A stretch of DNA of 12,780 bases from assembly GCA_002470125.1 (NCBI GenBank), contig DKNB01000014.1, forward strand, positions 488 through 13,267. The letters are read 5' to 3'. Origin of the DNA: Gallionellales bacterium UBA7399. GTDB taxonomy: Bacteria > Pseudomonadota > Gammaproteobacteria > Burkholderiales > Gallionellaceae. Under the pieces are notes generated by a model that worked only from the letters and a program-made list of their open reading frames with translations, had not been told where the DNA came from and ran no database searches. Shown here piece after piece: positions 1 through 7,065 of the stretch. A program made the position numbers and the translations under genes. The first letter of the stretch is position 1, and each line of letters begins with the position of its first letter.

Positions 1-2
1 AA

Positions 3-227
3 GCCAATGACTACACAAATTTACATGACGATCTCGCAAGATTTTCAGAGCAGATAAGCTTCTCCCGCCACATCCAATCTAAACTTAGGTTTGTTACTGC
101 AGTGAGCGAATGGGTCATGCACTTGACGAATCACTCAAAACACAACAACCAAAAATCAACATCAATTTATCATCACCCAGCCGGCAGCCAGAGCAACACT
201 AAGGAAGTCAGGGGACCTACACCATAG
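3..227 (+). CDS. Possible 3' end of an unidentified gene, truncated by the window edge
   Basis: One frame is open from base 3 to a TAG at 225-227, about 74 codons, with no start needed inside the window. The first half reads like ordinary protein, with a plausible amphipathic stretch (DLARFSEQISFSRHIQSKL). The last 30 residues are polar and low in complexity (many N, H, S, K). I recognise no family. The other two forward frames are broken early. It could be a real C-terminus or a chance open frame. It would converge on the DUF4202 gene, whose stop lies 112 bases further right. Confidence 0.3.
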   Translation, partial: ANDYTNLHDDLARFSEQISFSRHIQSKLRFVTAVSEWVMHLTNHSKHNNQKSTSIYHHPAGSQSNTKEVRGPTP

Positions 228-230
228 GTC
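214..230. repeat. Short stem-loop over the end of the left-edge frame
   Basis: GACCTA (214-219) and TAGGTC (225-230) form a perfect 6-bp inverted repeat with a 5-base loop. It includes the TAG stop of the possible left-edge gene and lies about 110 bases beyond the stop of the minus-strand DUF4202 gene. No T-run follows on either strand, so it is at best a weak terminator and may be chance. Confidence 0.25.
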
Positions 231-338
231 ACCACCAACATTATTAACGACAAATTATACTCGATAGTGAGGAGTGCATCAAATGCAATACCGCGTAAAC
301 CCTCGTAATTTACTCTACTGTCACCCCTTGATACACAA

Positions 339-944
339 TCAAACTAAAGCTAGCGCCTTGCGAAAAAGAGCCGCAATCTCCGAGGTGAGAGGCAAGTTCA
401 ATCCAGTCGCACGACCTTCAATGGACATTTTTTTACATGTCTTACGAAGAATATTGAGCAACTTTTCTTCATCAAAATTACTGTATTTATCAATAAAGTC
501 AGCAAGGTAGCTTTGCACAAAAACCAAGCCCACAACATCCACCAATATTTGACCCTCTAAGTTAGTTTTAATTACTTCTTTACGCAAAAGCATTTGCACA
601 CCGGCTACCGCTGATTCGTCATAGCCCACCTTACGCATAATTTCACCAGCAATCTCACCATGCAATTTATACAGGGCGGCACGCCAAGATTTGTAACCTG
701 CCCCACCCATAGCATAGCTGTCGCGTGATATTTTCCATCGGCAAATATGTTGGCAGCGAGCCGCCAACTGCAGCATCTCCGAGGCATTGGGTGCGAAATG
801 CTGGAGCATGACTGTCATACGCTCAGCGTAGAGCAGCTCTTTTGCGTAGGTTCGGCCCTCGAATATCTCCTGGTTTGGGTCGCCTGCATTGATGGCGTCA
901 AACTCAGAAATTGCTCGCTCAAAACGAATTAAATCAATAAACAT
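339..944 (-). CDS. DUF4202 family protein
   Basis: The 201-residue protein matches what I know of the DUF4202 family over its whole length. It opens with an 'RFERAISEFDAINAGDPN' segment (8-24). Then come KELLYAERM (35-43), a histidine-containing ARCQHICRW block (62-70), and the block SRDSYAMGGAGYKSWRAALY (73-92) followed by KLHGE. GYDES is at 107-111, and a hydrophobic DVVGLVFVQSYLADF segment is at 136-150. The biochemical role is unknown; the spaced His and Asp residues could suggest an HD-like helical fold, but that is inference. There is no signal peptide or membrane span, so it is probably cytoplasmic. The ATG at 942-944 has no strong Shine-Dalgarno sequence, but the N-terminus aligns with the family as I remember it. 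It lies 79 bases after dapB on the same strand and may be the last gene of that unit or have its own promoter. Confidence 0.85.
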   Translation of the reverse strand: MFIDLIRFERAISEFDAINAGDPNQEIFEGRTYAKELLYAERMTVMLQHFAPNASEMLQLAARCQHICRWKISRDSYAMGGAGYKSWRAALYKLHGEIAGEIMRKVGYDESAVAGVQMLLRKEVIKTNLEGQILVDVVGLVFVQSYLADFIDKYSNFDEEKLLNILRKTCKKMSIEGRATGLNLPLTSEIAALFRKALALV

Positions 945-1023
945 GGCACTATATTTTGTATCGCAAAGAGATTTGAAGGGGGCGCTTGGGTGCCGACAAA
1001 CTTTGCAGTGTTTTGATATGCGC

Positions 1024-1830
1024 TTACCTTAATCCAAGCACATCCTGCATGTCATACATACCCACTGCATTGGCTTGTAAAAATCGAGCTGCGCGCAGTG
1101 CGCCTAGAGCAAAGGTGGCACGACTACTGGCTTTGTGGGTAATCTCAATGCGCTCGCCAATTCCTGCAAATAGCACGGTATGATCCCCCATGATATCGCC
1201 TCCTCGTACGGTAGCAAAGCCGATGCTAGACGCATCACGTTCACCAGTAACGCCCTCGCGACCGTAAATAGCGCACTCCGAAAGTGTGCGCCCCAATGTT
1301 TTGGCGATCACCTCTCCCATGGCAAGCGCAGTGCCAGATGGTGCATCTACTTTGTGACGATGATGCGCTTCAACGATCTCAATATCATAACCATGACTTA
1401 AAATTTTTGATGTCATCTCTAAAATTTTAAAAGCAACATTCACGCCAACGCTCATATTCGAAGAGAGTACAATCCCAACAGACTGGGCCGCCTCATTCAA
1501 TTCCGTCTTTTGCGAGGCAGAAAAACCAGTAGTGCCAACGACCATCGATACACCTAGCTTTTTACATACCCCAAGATGACGCATCGTTCCTTCTGGCCTA
1601 GTAAAATCAATTAGCACATCTGTATCACACAGTGCGCCAGCCACATCAGCTGTAATCGTCACGCCACAAGCATCACCCACCAACCCACCTGCGTCTTTAC
1701 CAATATGTGGGCTAGCAGAATCTTCTAGAGCTGCGTGCAACACTAGGTCAGATGACTGCAGCACGCCCTCCAATAAAGCCCTTCCCATTCGACCACTGGA
1801 GCCGGCAATTGCAACTTTGGTCTTCTTCAT
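1024..1830 (-). CDS. dapB: 4-hydroxy-tetrahydrodipicolinate reductase DapB
   Basis: DapB reduces 4-hydroxy-tetrahydrodipicolinate with NAD(P)H in the diaminopimelate/lysine pathway, supplying cell-wall precursor and lysine in the cytoplasm. The 268-residue length is typical. The N-terminal nucleotide-binding fold has the glycine motif GSSGRMG (10-16), then DFTRPEG (75-81) and VVGTTG (97-102). The catalytic and substrate region is EAHHRHK (154-160) followed by DAPSGTA (162-168). The C-terminus ends in the family-typical YDMQDVLGL. The ATG at 1828-1830 is preceded by a good ribosome-binding sequence, GGGGAG, on the minus strand at about 1836-1841. It follows bamE by 42 bases, an order known in many Betaproteobacteria, and is probably co-transcribed with it. 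Confidence 0.97.
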   Translation of the reverse strand: MKKTKVAIAGSSGRMGRALLEGVLQSSDLVLHAALEDSASPHIGKDAGGLVGDACGVTITADVAGALCDTDVLIDFTRPEGTMRHLGVCKKLGVSMVVGTTGFSASQKTELNEAAQSVGIVLSSNMSVGVNVAFKILEMTSKILSHGYDIEIVEAHHRHKVDAPSGTALAMGEVIAKTLGRTLSECAIYGREGVTGERDASSIGFATVRGGDIMGDHTVLFAGIGERIEITHKASSRATFALGALRAARFLQANAVGMYDMQDVLGLR

Positions 1831-1872
1831 GATCGCTCCCCGGGTATTATTTAAGCACTCATTTCCGTCAAT

Positions 1873-2274
1873 CTACTCAACTTTTATTGGTGCAATCACT
1901 GCAGGTAGTACTGGCATATTGCTGTCATCAATTCGAGCTAGGCGTTCATTCTCAAAATATAGCGTCATACGCTGCCGCTCGATTAGCTTTCCATCTTTTT
2001 CGAGTCTGTACACAAAATCCCAGTGATCGGAATGAAAGGCATCATTAATCAATGGGGTGCCAATAACTGCTTGCACCTGAGGCTTCGTCATACCCACCTT
2101 AAGCTTACGTCGCATCTCTGACGTGATCATGTTACCTTGGTTGATCTCCATCTTATAGGCAGACAAGGAGGGCAGCTTAGGCACTGAAATGCCACCGCAC
2201 GCAACAAGCATCATTGTGATCGCAGTGATCATAATCAGCTTGGCACGCATCATTAAAAATAATTTACAAAACAT
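1873..2274 (-). CDS. bamE: Outer-membrane assembly lipoprotein BamE (SmpA/OmlA)
   Basis: BamE is a small lipoprotein of the BAM complex, which inserts beta-barrel proteins into the outer membrane. The 133-residue precursor has a hydrophobic signal peptide and a lipobox LVAC with the lipidated Cys at 26. Residue +2 is Gly, not Asp, consistent with export to the outer membrane. The SmpA/OmlA domain has INQGN (44-48), LKVGMTKPQVQAVIGTP (58-74), an HWDFVY strand (84-89) and YFENERLARI (106-115). The ATG at 2272-2274 has GGGG about 10 bases upstream. In-frame ATGs at codons 8 and 9 would give a shorter signal peptide but lack a ribosome-binding site, so I keep the first. It lies between recN (40-base gap) and dapB (42-base gap). 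The fur gene that often borders bamE is absent here. Confidence 0.95.
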   Translation of the reverse strand: MFCKLFLMMRAKLIMITAITMMLVACGGISVPKLPSLSAYKMEINQGNMITSEMRRKLKVGMTKPQVQAVIGTPLINDAFHSDHWDFVYRLEKDGKLIERQRMTLYFENERLARIDDSNMPVLPAVIAPIKVE

Positions 2275-2314
2275 CAGTTTAGCACCCCATACTCCATCTA
2301 AAAAATGACTGCCA

Positions 2315-3973
2315 TTATTTTGCTTTCAGCATCTCAGCTGCATGTTTTCGTGTAATCTTAGTAATCTCCACTCCACCTAACATGCGCGCAATTTCCTCAA
2401 TGCGCTCTATCTCGTCGAGTATGGTCATACCACTTACTGTGGCACCATCTTTGCTTAGTTTACTCACCTTGTACTGCACATCAGCCATTGATGCAACCTG
2501 TGGTAGGTGAGTAACACACATTACTTGATGACGCCCCCCTAGACGCTTAAGTAGGGCACCAACGATCTCTGCCACGCGTCCACCTATACCACTATCAACC
2601 TCATCAAATATCAACGTTGGTACCGTAAAAACCTTGCTGGCTGCCACTTGTATCGCCAAGCCAATGCGTGACAACTCTCCACCAGAGGCAACTTTCGTCA
2701 AGCTACGCAATGGCGAACCAGGGTTAATTGCCACTTTGAAATCCAGCACCTCCAGTCCCTGCGCATTTCCCTGTGCAAGCGGCTTTAGTGTTGCCACAAA
2801 ATTTCCTCCCTGCATGGCCATATCTTGCATTAAGATTGTTATTTCACGCGAAAATTTGTCGGCTGCCACTTTGCGTGCCGCACTTAACCTTGCCGCAGCA
2901 GAGTTATACAAATTACGCGCAGCAATAACATTGCTTCTCATCTCAGAAAGATTTGAAGCGTCCCCGATGTCACCCAATCTCACAATAATGTTGCGCAGAA
3001 CATCTGGTAATTTTTCAGGTGCAATGCAATGCTTGCGTGATAGTTCGATTACCGCGGCTATTTGCTGCTCTTGGTCGCGCAATACCTGCGGATCAATATC
3101 CAATTTTTCAGTATAGCGTGTTAACGAATATACCACTTCTTGCAAGTCATTTTTAGCGCCCTCTAGTATGCTCAGCACATCCTTCAAGGAGGCATCAAAC
3201 TCAATACCGACTCGCAAGCGGCTGATCAGCGCATTTATCTGCGTAATACAGGCAGCATCAGTTTCGTTCAACACACTCACACCAAACTGCACAACCTCCA
3301 ACAAGGAGGCGGCATGAGCCAGGCGCGCATAACTGGTTTGCAATTCGACCCACGCATGCAGGTTAAAATTCAATGCCTCCAATTCACGCTTCTGAAAAAA
3401 TAATAAGTTACGCTCATTGGTCAATGCTTCATTATTGTTCTCAAGTTTTTCACAATTACGATGCAATGCTTGCCACTCTGAAAATAGCTTTGTCAACGCC
3501 TCGGCTTCGCTCGTCAAGTTGGCGTATCCATCCAGTAAGTTACGTTGCGTGTCTGGAGTTAATAAAGATTGATGCTCATGCTGACCATAGATATCAAGCA
3601 AATACTTACCGGCATCGCGCATTTGTTGTAACGTAGCACTGTGTCCATTAATAAAGCCGCGTGAACGTCCATTTGCGTCTATAACTCTCCGCAACAAACA
3701 TACATCCACATCACCAGCTAACTCTTGATCGTCTAGCCAGCAATGCAAATTAGAAGAACCGACTGTATCAAATTCCACGCTTATTTCGGCTCTATCACAG
3801 CCATCACGCACCATATCCACATCCCCACGTCCGCCTATCGCCAAAGATAGTGCATCTACTAAAATAGATTTCCCTGCTCCGGTTTCCCCAGTAAGGGCAG
3901 TAAAACCAGAGGTAAAGTGAAGCTCTAAGAAGTCAACAATAACAAAGTTGCGAATGCTAACAAACTTTAACAT
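2315..3973 (-). CDS. recN: DNA repair protein RecN
   Basis: RecN is an SMC-like ATPase that acts in recombinational repair of double-strand breaks. The 552-residue length is normal. The N-terminal ATPase half has Walker A GETGAGKS (29-36) and the RecN-typical YGQHEHQSLL (129-138). A long helical, coiled-coil-prone middle spans about 150-380. The C-terminal half has the ABC signature SGGELSR (430-436), Walker B with D-loop TLIFDEVDSGIGG (453-465) and the switch region VTHLPQVASM (487-496). No key motif is missing. The ATG at 3971-3973 overlaps the nadK stop by one base (TAATG), implying translational coupling. In many bacteria recN is LexA-controlled; being second after nadK here, it would mainly follow the nadK promoter unless an internal promoter exists. 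I saw no obvious SOS box just upstream. Confidence 0.97.
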   Translation of the reverse strand: MLKFVSIRNFVIVDFLELHFTSGFTALTGETGAGKSILVDALSLAIGGRGDVDMVRDGCDRAEISVEFDTVGSSNLHCWLDDQELAGDVDVCLLRRVIDANGRSRGFINGHSATLQQMRDAGKYLLDIYGQHEHQSLLTPDTQRNLLDGYANLTSEAEALTKLFSEWQALHRNCEKLENNNEALTNERNLLFFQKRELEALNFNLHAWVELQTSYARLAHAASLLEVVQFGVSVLNETDAACITQINALISRLRVGIEFDASLKDVLSILEGAKNDLQEVVYSLTRYTEKLDIDPQVLRDQEQQIAAVIELSRKHCIAPEKLPDVLRNIIVRLGDIGDASNLSEMRSNVIAARNLYNSAAARLSAARKVAADKFSREITILMQDMAMQGGNFVATLKPLAQGNAQGLEVLDFKVAINPGSPLRSLTKVASGGELSRIGLAIQVAASKVFTVPTLIFDEVDSGIGGRVAEIVGALLKRLGGRHQVMCVTHLPQVASMADVQYKVSKLSKDGATVSGMTILDEIERIEEIARMLGGVEITKITRKHAAEMLKAK

Positions 3974-4845
3974 TACAGTGTTTTATTCCAGAGTAATTTT
4001 TCACGCAGCGTGCGGTAATAACTATATCCAATCGGATGCAGCAGGCAGGCAGGCTTTGTATAGCGACTCACCACCACCCTGTCATTCTTCTGCAAATCAA
4101 AGTGAGCATGACTATCGCAGTGCACCCGCACATCAGCAACGCGATGTGGCAAAATCTCTAGCAATGACTCACTTTTAACAACAATCGGACGATTGCTTAA
4201 GGTATGCGGGCAGACTGGGACAAGTGCGATCAGATCGAGTGAAGGATGAATAATTGGGCCTCCTGCAGACAACGCATACGCAGTAGATCCAGTTGGTGTT
4301 GCAACAATCAGGCCATCTGCTCGCTGTAGATAAAGATACTCGCCATCGATACGCACCTCAAATTCAATCATGCCGCTCATGTGACCACGATGCAGCACTA
4401 CCTCATTGAACGCCAAGGAATTAAACACTTCGACACCATCCCGTAAGACACGGGTGAGCAAGAACATGCGCTGCTCGATAACAAAATCTCCATTTAGCAT
4501 TGCCACTATCGTTTGCTGCATAGTATCAAGCGAGATATCTGTAAGGAAACCTAATCGCCCCTGATTGACCCCCACCAAGGGAATGCCGAAGGGAGCCAAA
4601 GTACGTGCAATATTTAACATGGTCCCATCACCACCAAGAACAATGGCTAAATCAACCCTCCCCCCCATTGCATCTAACTGCATCACATTAAAATTCTGTT
4701 TATTTAGATGCTCCGCCGTCATGTCATCAACCACCACAGCAATGCCCTTGGTGGAAAGCAGCTCGACTAGTCGCAATAATGGCTGAGCAATCTCTGGCGT
4801 CTTGCGCTTACCAATCAGGGCGACAGTTTTAAACGGGAGTTTCAT
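3973..4845 (-). CDS. nadK: NAD kinase
   Basis: NAD kinase phosphorylates NAD to NADP with ATP or polyphosphate in the cytoplasm. The 290-residue protein carries the family motifs in order: the catalytic GGDGT (71-75), NQGRLGFLTD (94-103), the NE pair (147-148), and the NAD-binding segment that starts DGLIVATPTGSTAY at 177 and runs to SAGGP near 197. The ATG at 4843-4845 places the first beta strand (KTVALIGK) directly at the N-terminus, as in the family, although no convincing Shine-Dalgarno sequence precedes it. It is the first gene of the nadK-recN-bamE-dapB run. The 229-base region upstream has an inverted repeat that could contain its control elements. Confidence 0.97.
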   Translation of the reverse strand: MKLPFKTVALIGKRKTPEIAQPLLRLVELLSTKGIAVVVDDMTAEHLNKQNFNVMQLDAMGGRVDLAIVLGGDGTMLNIARTLAPFGIPLVGVNQGRLGFLTDISLDTMQQTIVAMLNGDFVIEQRMFLLTRVLRDGVEVFNSLAFNEVVLHRGHMSGMIEFEVRIDGEYLYLQRADGLIVATPTGSTAYALSAGGPIIHPSLDLIALVPVCPHTLSNRPIVVKSESLLEILPHRVADVRVHCDSHAHFDLQKNDRVVVSRYTKPACLLHPIGYSYYRTLREKLLWNKTL

Positions 4846-4881
4846 GGCTAGGTTGAATGACTTATTTTGACAATGCCACCT

Positions 4882-4960
4882 TCGACATTTTAATTTGAAT
4901 TAACCAATAATTCTGTCGATGTTTCGATACTTTGTGCATGAACTTCGACAGAATTCAAAT
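4882..4960. promoter_or_regulatory. Inverted repeat and spaced TGTCGA motifs upstream of nadK
   Basis: AATTCTGTCGA at 4909-4919 is repeated as its exact reverse complement at 4945-4955, an 11-bp perfect inverted repeat with a 25-base spacer. The right arm continues as CAAAT, and its AATTCAAAT end (4952-4960) also matches an inverted ATTTGAATT at 4893-4901. The core TGTCGA/TCGACA occurs three times, at 4882-4887, 4914-4919 and 4945-4950, with starts 32 and 31 bases apart, close to three helical turns. It lies about 40-115 bases before the nadK start, where a promoter or operator is expected. It might be an operator array or the remnant of a small mobile repeat. No regulator is identified. Confidence 0.4.
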
Positions 4961-5039
4961 ACGTCTAACTCTATTAGAGCAGCTTGCTATCTGTGCATAT
5001 TTTATAAATAACTTTACGTTAGCGAGTCACGCCTCCTCT

Positions 5040-5060
5040 TCTGCGGAGCACACCCGCAGA
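5040..5060 (-). terminator. Stem-loop just after the PEGA/SUMF1 gene
   Basis: TCTGCGG (5040-5046) and CCGCAGA (5054-5060) form a perfect 7-bp GC-rich inverted repeat with a 7-base loop. The near arm is 14 bases beyond the stop codon of the minus-strand PEGA/SUMF1 gene, a usual place for a transcript end. The bases that follow in the transcript are purine-rich, with no U-run, so it is not a classic intrinsic terminator; it may instead stabilise the 3' end. Confidence 0.45.
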
Positions 5061-5074
5061 GTATGGGCTTGATA

Positions 5075-6556
5075 TCACGGCAATGCTCTAACTAAACGAA
5101 ATCCAACTTTATGCTCATAACGCTTAACCTCCTCGTTGCCCATTCGATACGCTGCACGCATAAAATGCGAACTGTACTTCCAGGAGCCTCCGCGAATTAC
5201 ACGCCCAACCGGTCTGTCATTTCCGGATATCTTTTGTATCCAGGCACTGCCATCTATTGGCGCGCCCTTGTAGTTTGCGTGGTAAGTATCCTCTGTCCAC
5301 TCCCACACATTACCAAGCATGTCATACAGGCCAAAGGCATTGGGTTTAAAGCTGCCCACTGGGGATGATTGCGCACCCTCCCATGGAGTCAAAGATCCAT
5401 CCCACTTAGTGGAACAATTACTGCAATTGGCATTGCTATGCCCAACATCATTACCCCAATAGTACGGAGTACTTGTATTGGCGCGAGCAGCGTATTCCCA
5501 CTCCGCCTCTGTTGGCAGGCGATAATTTTTTCCTGTTTTACTCGATAACCATTGAGCATAGGCCTGAGCATCAAGCCAATTCACGCAAGAAACTGGACGA
5601 GTGTCAAATTGACTATAGCTGGAGTCCTTGCGAAACATAAATTCACTTGAATTACGACCTGCGCGGTCCTCAACTCCACCACCCTCATTGACTGCCCAAC
5701 ATGTTCCTGCGTCGTACTTTGTCTCACCCACAAAGATAGCATATTGGGCTCTAGTCACTTCGTACGCCCCCATGGCAAAAGAGGCGACAGCAACGCGATG
5801 TACGGGGCCCTCATCGAGGCCATGCCCAATCTCGTTATCCGGCGAGCCCATGTCAAAACTCCCCGCAGGGATAACCGTCATTTCTGGACAATCGGTACAA
5901 TCTTTAAATGCCCCTTGCTTAACCTCAGATTGCTCCGGTTTATGTTGTTTGCCAGCGGCATTAAGCCGTGCCACACCCAACTGCACCATAACTTTCTTTA
6001 TTACACCATCCCCGACACGAATCTCTTGCTCAAATATACGATCACTAAAAGCGTTTACCTTTTTCTGCACCCGTAGCTTTACAGTACCTTCGTTTACCTG
6101 CACATTTATTGGGCACACGCCCCTTGGCTTATCATCGACCAGCACCTCAGAATCTATATCATCAATTCCACAAATAACGCTTAGAAGTGAGCCTCTCTTA
6201 TCATTGACACCTCCCATATTCGACTGCCCTACTTCTTGAAGCTTGTTTTTGCTATTCGATAACGGAACCCCCAAAATTACTTCAATGGTTTTGACCACGC
6301 CATCGCCCACGCGGACCTCTTGCTCAAATATACGCTCAGCTGGAGTGTTAGCCTTATTTTGCACAACAAGCTTTGATTTACCCTCATGCACCAAGACATC
6401 CACAGGGCATTCACCCTTAAATCTTCCATCCACAAACACCTCGGCACCGACATCTGAATTTCTGCAAGTCACACTCAGGGTTGAGTCAGCCGCGTGCAGA
6501 TTAGTGGTGGACACAGCCGTCAAGGCCGTCATTATTGAAATGTAAACCAACCTCAT
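5075..6556 (-). CDS. Exported protein with two PEGA repeats and an FGE/SUMF1-type domain
   Basis: The 493-residue protein begins with a Sec-type signal peptide (about 1-22; likely cut near NLHA-AD), so it is probably periplasmic or surface-exposed. Two PEGA-like repeats (about 27-99 and 125-198) align without gaps at an offset of 98 residues and share IFEQE[VI]RVGDGV. After a short polar linker and a CTDC pair (220, 223), a formylglycine-generating-enzyme-type domain runs from about 224 to the end. It has VIPAGSFDMGS (228-238), YEVTRAQY (265-272), PVSCVNW (321-327), YRLPTEAEWEYAAR (345-358), GLYDMLGNVWEWTED (409-423), RGGSW (455-459) and the C-terminal VGFRLVRA. The cysteines used by true formylglycine-generating enzymes near RGGSW are absent (the segment reads KYSSHFMRAAYR), so sulfatase activation is unlikely; a binding or structural role is more plausible. 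The ATG at 6554-6556 has GGAGA 4 bases upstream. It is flanked by non-coding stretches and is probably transcribed alone. Confidence 0.9.
   Translation of the reverse strand: MRLVYISIMTALTAVSTTNLHAADSTLSVTCRNSDVGAEVFVDGRFKGECPVDVLVHEGKSKLVVQNKANTPAERIFEQEVRVGDGVVKTIEVILGVPLSNSKNKLQEVGQSNMGGVNDKRGSLLSVICGIDDIDSEVLVDDKPRGVCPINVQVNEGTVKLRVQKKVNAFSDRIFEQEIRVGDGVIKKVMVQLGVARLNAAGKQHKPEQSEVKQGAFKDCTDCPEMTVIPAGSFDMGSPDNEIGHGLDEGPVHRVAVASFAMGAYEVTRAQYAIFVGETKYDAGTCWAVNEGGGVEDRAGRNSSEFMFRKDSSYSQFDTRPVSCVNWLDAQAYAQWLSSKTGKNYRLPTEAEWEYAARANTSTPYYWGNDVGHSNANCSNCSTKWDGSLTPWEGAQSSPVGSFKPNAFGLYDMLGNVWEWTEDTYHANYKGAPIDGSAWIQKISGNDRPVGRVIRGGSWKYSSHFMRAAYRMGNEEVKRYEHKVGFRLVRALP
5781..6478 (-). repeat. Tandem duplication encoding the two PEGA repeats (approximate span)
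   Basis: Within the PEGA/SUMF1 gene, the two repeats are about 294 bases apart. A nearly identical DNA block survives in both: CTCTTGCTCAAATATACG occurs at 6023-6040 and again at 6317-6334. At protein level the units correspond at residues 27-99 and 125-198, covering roughly 5963-6184 and 6260-6478; the boundary given on the left is generous. The conserved part is the last third of each unit, while the first two thirds have diverged. This indicates an old internal duplication with selection on the IFEQE-VGDG segment. Confidence 0.6.
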
Positions 6557-7065
6557 AAATTCTCCGTTTTAATAATTTAAAAACAAGGATTCGCCTCTCC
6601 TGCAAACTTTAATCACGATTGATTACGATCAATTCGATGTGAAATACTCAATCACAACAATCCAACCGATTGAATTGCCATAGAATTAGTTGGGCTACGA
6701 AGCAAGCACTGCCATTTTAACAGTTTTCGGTTGGCAAAGCTTGGCTGTCACTGCAAGAATTTCACCACCAAAATCCATCTCAGATTGCCATCTAACGAAG
6801 TCATTTTAAAATACAAAGATGTGACATTTAAATTCATTGCGTACAACAGAATAGCTGCAATTACTACCAGGGAACTTGCGTTTTAATCATTATCACACAA
6901 TGAGATACAGTCAGATATAGCCTACTTGTCAACAGTTAGCACAAACTAGGGCGGTTTTGCTATATATTATGTACACACACTATCTATACTCAAGCCCGAG
7001 TAAGACAACTGAATTTTTAAGCGTACAAACTTTTCTTTAAGAGCATCATTTTTAAAATCCAAAAA
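6557..7065. other. Gene-free region between the PEGA/SUMF1 gene and hrcA
   Basis: These 509 AT-rich bases separate two divergent genes and must contain both promoters. I see no open frame of useful length on either strand and no tRNA. Symmetric elements include ATTGAT-TACG-ATCAAT (6618-6633), an 8-bp inverted pair CCAACCGA (6662-6669) and TCGGTTGG (6727-6734) 57 bases apart, with a second inverted pair TTGCCA/TGGCAA at 6675-6680 and 6732-6737, and the palindrome ATTTTAAAAT near 6804. TATATATTAT (6961-6970) and TATACT (6985-6990) resemble -10 elements for hrcA, but neither has a good -35 at normal spacing. A small RNA or several binding sites could fit; nothing is proven. Confidence 0.5.
6936..6962 (+). 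promoter_or_regulatory. Degenerate CIRCE-like inverted repeat upstream of hrcA
   Basis: TTAGCAC (6936-6942) matches the left half of the HrcA operator CIRCE (TTAGCACTC-N9-GAGTGCTAA), and TGCTA (6958-6962) matches the core of the right half. The inner bases of both arms do not match, and the spacing is one base longer than consensus. It abuts AT-rich -10-like sequence about 100 bases before the hrcA start, so autoregulation by HrcA is conceivable. The match is weak enough to be chance. Confidence 0.25.

Noticed and set aside
274..510. A plus-strand frame of 78 codons with an AGGAG sequence ahead of an internal ATG at 283
   Set aside because: Most of it lies antisense to the 3' end of the well-supported DUF4202 gene, and the product resembles no family I know.
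2634..3116. A 160-codon plus-strand frame opposite recN
   Set aside because: It is antisense to the conserved RecN reading frame and has no recognisable features.
5628..6239. A 203-codon plus-strand frame opposite the PEGA/SUMF1 gene
   Set aside because: It is the antisense shadow of a coding region with clear domain motifs; its own product is low-complexity and rich in Ser, Thr and Pro.
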